DNA from: Candidatus Rokuibacteriota bacterium | Lineage (GTDB): Bacteria > Methylomirabilota > Methylomirabilia > Rokubacteriales > CSP1-6 | NCBI GenBank assembly: GCA_016201645.1 | Contig: JACQCL010000008.1 | Span: 1-6,422 of the forward strand | Direction of reading: 5' to 3' | Length of the DNA stretch: 6,422 nt | Shown: positions 5,373-6,422 of the stretch, piece after piece | Layout: every line of letters begins with the position of its first letter | Numbering within the stretch: the stretch's first letter is position 1 | The notes under the pieces: model-generated | What the model saw: only the letters and a program-made list of their open reading frames with translations | The model's database searches: none | Told to the model about the DNA's origin: nothing | Program-made: the position numbers and the translations under genes

Positions 5373-6149
5373 GTGCATTTCGTCTTCCTGGGCACCTCAG
5401 GCGCGATCCCCAGCGCGACTCGGGACACGACGTCTCTCGCCTTCGTCGGCCATTCCGAGGTGCTCGTGGTTGATGTGGGGGGCAGTCCCACCAGAAAACT
5501 CGCGGCGGCGGGCATTGACGTGCGCCGGGTGACCCACGTCCTGATCACCCACGTCCACCCGGATCACGCCTACGGCCTCCCCGCGCTGATCCAGAACTTG
5601 ATCCTCATCGGGCGGACGGCGTCGCTCCCCATCTTCTGCCGGGCCGAGCACGTGGAGGCGCTGACCGACCTGGTGGACCTCTTTGAGTTGAGAACGCGCA
5701 AGGGGAACTTCCCGGTCCCGATCCACGGCGTGGAACCCCGTGAGGGGATCGAGGTGCTGAGGACCGCGTCGTTCGTCGTGTCGGCCTCTCCCAATGCCCA
5801 CGGCCGAATGCCCAACCTGGCGGTGCGCGTGGACGTCCCCGGGCGCAAGACCGCGGTCGTCTATTCCTCCGACACGGAGCCCTGCGACGAGGTCGTGAGG
5901 CTCGCCCAAGGCGCGGACACGCTCATTCACGAGGCGACCTTTCCCGATCGGCATCGTGGCCGCTTCGGCGCCCACTCGACGGCAGGGGAGGCGGGGCAGA
6001 TCGCGGCGAAGGCGGGAGTGCGGCGCCTGATCCTCGCCCACATCGAGGCCGACTATCACGAAGAGCTCGATGCCCTCGCGGCCGAGGCGCGGGCGCACTT
6101 CCAGGGTGTCGTCGAGGTCGCCGAGGAGTTCCGCCCTTATCCGTTCTGA
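5373..6149 (+). CDS. Metallo-beta-lactamase-fold hydrolase, RNase Z-like without the tRNA-binding arm
   Basis: A 258-residue cytoplasmic-looking hydrolase of the metallo-beta-lactamase fold. The N-terminus F-L-G-T-S-G-A-I-P resembles RNase Z. The metal site is complete: T-H-V-H-P-D-H (H60, H62, D64, H65), H142, D166 in S-S-D-T-E-P-C, and H222, with H185-E186 and H200-S-T also RNase Z-like. It is expected to bind two metal ions and cleave a phosphodiester or similar bond. In B. subtilis RNase Z the fifth-histidine-to-aspartate interval (H140 to D211) is about 71 residues and holds the flexible tRNA-binding arm. Here it is only 24, while the other spacings match, so the arm is absent and a tRNA 3'-processing role is doubtful. 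The GTG starts 4 bases after lgt with no visible Shine-Dalgarno, implying co-translation. The substrate is unknown; the link to lipoprotein genes is by position only. Confidence 0.85.
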   Translation: MHFVFLGTSGAIPSATRDTTSLAFVGHSEVLVVDVGGSPTRKLAAAGIDVRRVTHVLITHVHPDHAYGLPALIQNLILIGRTASLPIFCRAEHVEALTDLVDLFELRTRKGNFPVPIHGVEPREGIEVLRTASFVVSASPNAHGRMPNLAVRVDVPGRKTAVVYSSDTEPCDEVVRLAQGADTLIHEATFPDRHRGRFGAHSTAGEAGQIAAKAGVRRLILAHIEADYHEELDALAAEARAHFQGVVEVAEEFRPYPF

Positions 6150-6177
6150 CCCGCCGCTTGAATCCGCCAAGATGGTG

Positions 6178-6183
6178 TAATAT
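6178..6183 (+). promoter_or_regulatory. Possible -10 box ahead of the PHP-domain gene
   Basis: TAATAT sits in the 63-base gap after the hydrolase gene. The best -35-like hexamer, TTGAAT (6158-6163), is only 14 bases away, too close for a standard promoter, and the hexamer at 17 bases (6155-6160) is poor. If it is active, transcription would start near 6190, leaving a leader of about 23 bases. The call is weak, resting on one AT-rich hexamer in a GC-rich gap. Confidence 0.3.
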
Positions 6184-6204
6184 CTGGGCAAACCGTCTGC
6201 CCGG
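6184..6204 (+). promoter_or_regulatory. Inverted repeat just upstream of the PHP-domain gene
   Basis: GGGCA (6186-6190) and TGCCC (6198-6202) are perfect inverted arms around a 7-base loop. The stem can extend by one G-T and one C-G pair to 6184 and 6204. No T-run follows, so it is not an intrinsic terminator. It overlaps the possible transcription start and abuts the GGGGGAG ribosome site, so it could be an operator or a hairpin in read-through mRNA. Confidence 0.35.
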
Positions 6205-6212
6205 GGGAGCCA

Positions 6213-6422
6213 ATGCGAATCGTTGCCGATCTTCACATCCACTCCAAGTACAGCCGAGCCACCAGCCGGGAGATGGAGGTGGAGACCCTCGCCCGCTGGG
6301 CCAAGTGGAAAGGCGTGAACCTGCTCGGGAGCGGCGACTTCACCCATCCCACCTACTTCGCGGAGCTTCGGGCCAAGCTGGAGCCCCAGGGCAACGGGCT
6401 CTTCACCCTGAAGCGCGGCGAG
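6213..6422 (+). CDS. PHP-domain protein of the endonuclease Q / PHP-UvrD type, N-terminal 70 residues (cut by window edge)
   Basis: The PHP domain is a metal-dependent phosphoesterase fold. The visible start carries its first motif, A-D-L-H-I-H-S-K-Y-S (5-14), with metal ligands H8 and H10. It continues with A-T-S-R-E-M, W-A-K-W-K-G and then G-S-G-D-F-T-H-P (39-46). From memory this pattern resembles the COG1379 group. That group includes archaeal and bacterial endonuclease Q, which cuts DNA 5' of deaminated bases, and long bacterial proteins where the domain is fused to a UvrD-type helicase. Which of these it is depends on sequence outside the window. The ATG is preceded by GGGGGAG (6203-6209) with a short 3-base spacer. 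The 63-base gap after the hydrolase gene suggests a separate unit, unrelated to the envelope genes. Confidence 0.8.
   Translation, partial: MRIVADLHIHSKYSRATSREMEVETLARWAKWKGVNLLGSGDFTHPTYFAELRAKLEPQGNGLFTLKRGE

Noticed and set aside
4451..5548. Minus-strand reading frame (365 codons) opposite lgt
   Set aside because: lgt has all its catalytic residues on the plus strand. The antisense product shows no recognisable domain and is typical high-GC shadow sequence.
5397..6347. Minus-strand reading frame (316 codons) opposite the hydrolase and the PHP gene
   Set aside because: It spans two genes with conserved metal-binding motifs on the other strand, and its own translation has no motif or signal.

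Overview
The window is a compact, GC-rich, bacterial chromosomal segment from a Gram-negative (diderm) organism. Every gene with a recognisable role in the first 5.4 kb concerns the cell envelope. Two gene clusters diverge from one control region at about 3689-3827. Coding density is high, gene gaps run from overlaps to about 140 bases, and GTG starts are common. There are no mobile elements, RNA genes, CRISPR arrays or signs of recent transfer. The lineage cannot be fixed from this sequence. A TonB-type protein in the TolA slot and a COG1379-like PHP protein downstream would fit deltaproteobacteria-like or Methylomirabilota/Rokubacteria-like bacteria, but this is a guess from general family knowledge.

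Left cluster (minus strand, 3688 down to 1): tolQ, tolR, a tolA/TonB-like gene, tolB and pal, the last cut by the window edge. This is the classical Tol-Pal order, without ybgC in front of tolQ. TolQ and TolR form the inner-membrane proton-driven motor, and the TolA-like protein spans the periplasm. TolB is the periplasmic beta-propeller, and Pal is the outer-membrane lipoprotein that holds peptidoglycan. The complex supports outer-membrane constriction and integrity. A strong sigma70-like promoter (TTGACA, 18-bp spacer, TATAGT) lies just upstream of tolQ.

Right cluster (plus strand, 3828 to 6149): a secreted LolA-like protein, lgt (prolipoprotein diacylglyceryl transferase) and a metallo-beta-lactamase-fold hydrolase related to RNase Z. 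The first two genes overlap by one base and the last two are four bases apart, so they probably form an operon. Its promoter (TTGACA, 18-bp spacer, TATAAG) is placed so that transcription should begin at the GTG start codon, which suggests a leaderless mRNA. The link between the clusters is lipoproteins: Lgt should lipidate the lipobox cysteine of Pal, and a LolA-like carrier could help move such lipoproteins to the outer membrane.

Right edge (6213 onward): the first 70 codons of a PHP-domain protein of the endonuclease Q / PHP-UvrD type, probably a separate transcription unit.

No wholly new system is evident. The points most worth a second look are the mirrored divergent promoters with dyad sequences between them, the predicted leaderless start, the RNase Z-like enzyme that lacks the tRNA-binding arm, and the TonB-like protein in the TolA position.
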